Assembly: GCA_903910385.1 (NCBI GenBank)
Contig: CAIVZM010000029.1
Span: 1-64,000 of the forward strand
Direction: 5' to 3'
DNA: 64,000 nucleotides
Source of the DNA: an uncultured Armatimonadota bacterium
Lineage (GTDB): Bacteria > Armatimonadota > Armatimonadia > Armatimonadales > Armatimonadaceae
Part shown: piece after piece, positions 60,748 to 64,000 of the stretch
Position numbering within the stretch: position 1 is the stretch's first letter
How the letters are laid out: each line of letters begins with the position of its first letter
Notes under the pieces: generated by a model
Seen by the model: only the letters and a program-made list of their open reading frames with translations
The model's database searches: none
Told to the model about the DNA's origin: nothing
Made by a program: the position numbers and the translations under genes

Positions 60748-62007
60748 ATGACTACTCGTCACCTTCCCGTTCGTCCTAACTTCGACCAGCTCAAGCGGCA
60801 GGCGAAGGAACTACTGGATGCTATCCGCCGGGGCGATCCTGAGGCGCAAACGGAATTTTCCGCCCACTATCCCCGACCCCTTGACCCTGCTGAAGCGCGT
60901 CTGGTTCATGCGCAACTGGCTCTGGCGCGGAGTTATGGCGTTCGCTCCTGGCTACGGCTCAAACTCGCCTGCCAGATGACCGAAGCGATATGGAGCGATG
61001 ATGCCGCCACCGTTCTCAAACTGGTACAGGATCATCCAAATCTCTTGCAGGAAGATGCCCGGGGCGTCGCCGGGAACTGGGGGCCGCCGATGTCCTATGC
61101 GGCCAATGTCGGGCGGAACAATATTGTCCAGATGTTGCGAGATCGTGGCGCAGAGGATGTACAGTACGCTTTTGAACGCGCCTGCCTGCAGGGAAAACTG
61201 GATACGGCGCGGTTATTGCACCGCATGGGGGGAGCCCCGATGCGTGGTTCTATCATGGGGCCATGCGAAACGCTGAGCGGGGAAGGGCTTGCCCTGTTAC
61301 TGGAACTCGGCGCGGAACTCGGCGCGGAACTCTGCGATGCCGAAGGCGACCGAAGCGCTCCTATCGGCCTCATATTACAGACATACTGCCGTAAACCGCA
61401 AGGGAAACATCGCTGTCTGCAAATCCTGGTCGAGCATGGCGTTTCCCTGCCCGACACTGCTCCGATGGCTCTGCATCAGGGGCGAATCGATCTCCTTGAG
61501 CGTCTCCTCACCCATAACCCTGACCTTCTGAACCAGACTTTTTCTCATGAAGAAATTTACCCACTGGAACTGGGATGTAGTGCCGATCATTCTCTTGCGC
61601 TCCATGGAACTCCTGTGGCGGGAGGGACACTGCTCCACCTTGCGGTAGAATTCGACGAAATCGAAATTGCCAACTGGTTGCTGGAGCAGGGAGCGGATGT
61701 CGATGCAAGGGCGGCGTTGGATGCCGATGGTTTCGGTGGACACACCGCCCTCTTTGGTTGTGTCGTTTCTCAGGCATACGTGGCGAACAGTCGGCGGGAT
61801 GATAGTTTTGCACGTCTGCTTCTGGATTGGGGCGCCGATACCCAGGTAGTCGCCTCTCTACGGAAACGCCTGCGGTTTGTCCCTGATGAGACGGAACGAA
61901 TCTACCGTGATGTCACCCCGCTGATCTGGGGACGCCGATTCCAGAATCAGGATTGGATCAATCCTTCGGTGATGGCGTTGCTGGAGGAGAGAACTGGTAA
62001 CGCCTGA
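60748..62007 (+). CDS. Ankyrin-repeat protein with an N-terminal RPNFDQLKxQAKELL helix pair
   Basis: 419 residues. The first 75 residues (LPVRPNFDQLKRQAKELLDAIRRGDPEAQTEF) are a recognisable helical module that precedes ankyrin repeats in proteins of several soil phyla. Five or more ankyrin repeats follow (for example GPPMSYAANVGRNNIVQMLRDRGA, then GGTLLHLAVEFDEIEIANWLLEQGADV and a repeat with GHTALFGCV). It probably binds other proteins in the cytoplasm; no enzyme motif is seen. It has a strong promoter and a long leader that can pair with its own ribosome-binding site. It ends 6 bases before the convergent priA end. Confidence 0.88.
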   Translation: MTTRHLPVRPNFDQLKRQAKELLDAIRRGDPEAQTEFSAHYPRPLDPAEARLVHAQLALARSYGVRSWLRLKLACQMTEAIWSDDAATVLKLVQDHPNLLQEDARGVAGNWGPPMSYAANVGRNNIVQMLRDRGAEDVQYAFERACLQGKLDTARLLHRMGGAPMRGSIMGPCETLSGEGLALLLELGAELGAELCDAEGDRSAPIGLILQTYCRKPQGKHRCLQILVEHGVSLPDTAPMALHQGRIDLLERLLTHNPDLLNQTFSHEEIYPLELGCSADHSLALHGTPVAGGTLLHLAVEFDEIEIANWLLEQGADVDARAALDADGFGGHTALFGCVVSQAYVANSRRDDSFARLLLDWGADTQVVASLRKRLRFVPDETERIYRDVTPLIWGRRFQNQDWINPSVMALLEERTGNA

Positions 62008-62013
62008 ACCCGG

Positions 62014-64000
62014 TTAAAGAAGGCTCATAGGATCAATATCGACAGTCAACCCGATGCGGTCTGTCTGGGAAAGTTGCGCCATGGCGGCGCGGAGCCGTGC
62101 GCGGAGCAAATCTGTGTCCGGAGCCTTGATGAGTAGATGCCATCGATACTTGCCGCGCAGGCGCGACAGGGGACAGGCAGCAGGGCCGAGGACAGTCAGG
62201 CCATCATCGCCCATTTTGGGGCCATCCAGAATCGAGTAACTCCCGCCCAGTACGGAGGCGAGGGCGCGGACGCGCCCTTCCGCATCACGAGGGTTTTCAT
62301 CCTGTGAGACGACATTTGCCAGACGGGTGAAGGGGGGATAGGAAAGTTCACGGCGGTTGAGGATTTCACGTCGGTAAAACGTTTCGTAATCGTGATTGGC
62401 GGCGGCGGCGACGCTCTCATGCTCCGGGTTGAACGTCTGAACAATGACATGACCGGGTTTGCGCCCACGTCCCGCTCGCCCGGAAACCTGCGTCAGCAGT
62501 TGAAAGGCGCGTTCACTGGCGCGGAAATCGGGCATATTCAGCGCCGTATCCGCGGAGATAACCCCGACCAGAGTGACGCCTGCGAAGTCCAGCCCTTTAG
62601 CGACCATTTGCGTACCGATCAGAATATCCGCCTCACCGGAACGAAAAGTACGGAGCATTTTCAGGTGGGCGTCTTTTTGTTGCGTCGTATCCCGATCCAT
62701 ACGGATCACGCGGGCTTCCGGGAAAAGAGCGCGAACTTCTATTTCCACCTTTTCGGTACCGATTCCGAATGGTCGGATGCGGTCTCCGGCGCATTGCGGG
62801 CAGACGCTCGGGGCTTTACGCTCATAGGCGCAATGGTGGCAGACAAGTCGGGCGCTTGCCTGATGAAAAGTCAGGGAGACATCGCAGTGCGGGCAACGCG
62901 TCGTATAGCCGCAGTCCCGGCAGAGGAGGAACATCGCAAAGCCGCGCCGGTTGAGGAAAAGAATGGTCTGCTCGCCTTTTGCCAGACGGTCGGCAATCGC
63001 TTCGCGCAGAGATTCCGCGAAAAGCTGGGGCGAAGCTCCCTTTTTCCGGTAACCCTCTCGTAAATCCACAATTTCCACCGAGGGAAGGGGACGGTTGAGC
63101 GCCCGTTGACGCAGCGGTAAAAAGCCCCATTCGCCGGATTCCGCTTTATAAAACGATTCCATCGCCGGAGTAGCGGAACCCAGAAGAACGGTAGCCCCGG
63201 TCGCTCGCGCCCGGGCAATGGCGACATCGCGGGCATGGTAACGCGGTGAGGGTTGATCCTGTTTGTAGGAACTTTCATGTTCCTCGTCCACGACGATCAG
63301 TCCCACATTATCCAGAGGCGCGAAGACGGCGGATCGGGCGCCGACCACGACATCCGCTTCGCCGCGTCCGATCCGTTGCCACTCGTCGCGCCGTTCCCCT
63401 TCGGACAGAGCGGAATGGAGCACCGCCACCCGATCACCGATCCGGGCGCGGAAGTTATCGACCACCTGCGCGGTCAGAGCGATTTCCGGGACAAGAACCA
63501 GCGCCGACCGTTTGCGCCGCCGTGTCTCCGCAATCGCCCGAAGGTAGACTTCCGTTTTGCCCGATCCGGTGACGCCATACAGCAAAGCGGTGTTCGCCTG
63601 TTGCGTATCCAGTCGCTTCTTAATTTCTGCAACGGCGTTTTCCTGTTCTCCGGTGGGCATCGGAGGGACAGCGGCTCCGGCGACAAAGCGGAATGGTCTG
63701 CGGCGTGTCTCAATAATCGTCACCTCGATAACGCCGTCCGCTTCTAACTTCTTGAGCGCCGCCGGGGATGCTTCCGAAAGCGCCAGAATCTCCGCCACCG
63801 GAAGCGGGCCGCCACCCGATTCGATCAAGGTCTTGATCATCCGCGCCTGTGCCGGTGCTTTTTCCTGCCGCTTCGTCACTTCCGCTTCCGCATCGTCCCA
63901 GTTCGGAATTAGCCGCGCCGCCCGAACCCGGCGTGCGCCGATCTTCGGTGGTTCTACCCGCCATTCGTCCCGTAATAATCCGCGCTTCCGTAACAGCGAA
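62014..64000 (-). CDS. priA: Primosomal protein N' (PriA helicase), N-terminal end outside the window
   Basis: At least 662 residues; the frame is open to base 64000, and the upstream part (RKRGLLRDEWRVEPPKIGAR in outline) still matches PriA, so the GTG at 63877-63879 is not the true start. PriA reloads the replisome at stalled forks. Helicase motif I reads YGVTGSGKTEVY and motif II VVDEEHESSYK. Two zinc sites are present: CRDCGYTTRCPHC, then CHHCAYERKAPSVCPQC. The C-terminal domain is complete. It is convergent with the ankyrin gene. Confidence 0.97.
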   Translation of the reverse strand, partial: SLLRKRGLLRDEWRVEPPKIGARRVRAARLIPNWDDAEAEVTKRQEKAPAQARMIKTLIESGGGPLPVAEILALSEASPAALKKLEADGVIEVTIIETRRRPFRFVAGAAVPPMPTGEQENAVAEIKKRLDTQQANTALLYGVTGSGKTEVYLRAIAETRRRKRSALVLVPEIALTAQVVDNFRARIGDRVAVLHSALSEGERRDEWQRIGRGEADVVVGARSAVFAPLDNVGLIVVDEEHESSYKQDQPSPRYHARDVAIARARATGATVLLGSATPAMESFYKAESGEWGFLPLRQRALNRPLPSVEIVDLREGYRKKGASPQLFAESLREAIADRLAKGEQTILFLNRRGFAMFLLCRDCGYTTRCPHCDVSLTFHQASARLVCHHCAYERKAPSVCPQCAGDRIRPFGIGTEKVEIEVRALFPEARVIRMDRDTTQQKDAHLKMLRTFRSGEADILIGTQMVAKGLDFAGVTLVGVISADTALNMPDFRASERAFQLLTQVSGRAGRGRKPGHVIVQTFNPEHESVAAAANHDYETFYRREILNRRELSYPPFTRLANVVSQDENPRDAEGRVRALASVLGGSYSILDGPKMGDDGLTVLGPAACPLSRLRGKYRWHLLIKAPDTDLLRARLRAAMAQLSQTDRIGLTVDIDPMSLL

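Noticed and set aside
1-64000. CRISPR arrays, prophage, insertion sequences, rRNA operons
   Set aside because: No regularly spaced repeats, transposase or integrase genes, phage structural genes or rRNA-like sequences were seen.

Overview
The window looks like a chromosomal segment of a free-living, didermic bacterium, most probably of the phylum Armatimonadota. This is inferred from a pseudopilin-like DUF1559 protein with the FPVFAQARE-type N-terminus common in that phylum, many secreted beta-propeller, HAF-repeat and FlgD-tailed proteins, sugar-active enzymes (GH2, GH127, GT35), Tat-exported Gfo/Idh/MocA oxidoreductases, and moderate-to-high GC with short operons on both strands. No phage, insertion sequence, CRISPR array or rRNA was recognised. 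One tRNA-Lys(UUU) is present.

Layout. 0-9.8 kb, mostly minus strand: a lipoprotein cut by the left edge, a 1064-residue secreted protein, a CDF metal exporter, a peptide-type substrate-binding lipoprotein, an HTH/coiled-coil/HPD-motif protein with a small barrel-sandwich protein, and a PHP phosphoesterase with a DUF3592-like membrane protein. 9.9-22.5 kb: an MBL-fold hydrolase, glycogen phosphorylase, gpsA, a small frameshifted membrane protein, an NlpC/P60-ygfZ operon, a GH2 beta-mannosidase, an ADP-ribosylglycohydrolase and tyrS. 22.6-31 kb: a DUF1559 pseudopilin, a PhnZ-like oxygenase paired with a secreted propeller/phosphoesterase, a ThuA protein and two Tat-signal oxidoreductases.

30.9-36.5 kb is the accessory part. 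Two small genes are each followed by a degenerate copy of the 3' end of the upstream oxidoreductase gene. Two toxin-antitoxin modules follow, both apparently broken: MntA/HepT by a one-base frameshift in the toxin, and a VapBC-like pair by an amber codon in the antitoxin and a 14-bp tandem repeat in the toxin. They lie on either side of a sugar-type ABC binding protein, and the region ends at the tRNA-Lys gene.

36.6-46.5 kb: GH127, thioredoxin-like protein, peroxiredoxin, a PQQ-like propeller protein, a HAF-repeat protein, mutM and rpsA. 46.6-50.8 kb: an ABC-2 polysaccharide exporter, a polysaccharide pyruvyl transferase and a GT2, followed by coaE and a PAP2-like protein. 51.9-64 kb: GNAT, NIL-domain and ChaN-like proteins, mfd, a hemolysin III-like protein, an esterase, a zinc alcohol dehydrogenase, an ankyrin protein with a structured mRNA leader, and priA running off the right edge.

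The observations most worth following are the leader RNA at 60611-60747 (anti-SD/SD pairing plus a competing hairpin), the decayed toxin-antitoxin pairs, the triplicated 3' gene end, the HTH/coiled-coil/HPD protein, and several promoters placed so that transcription would start at the AUG (leaderless mRNAs). All functions are read from sequence motifs by eye; no database search was run.
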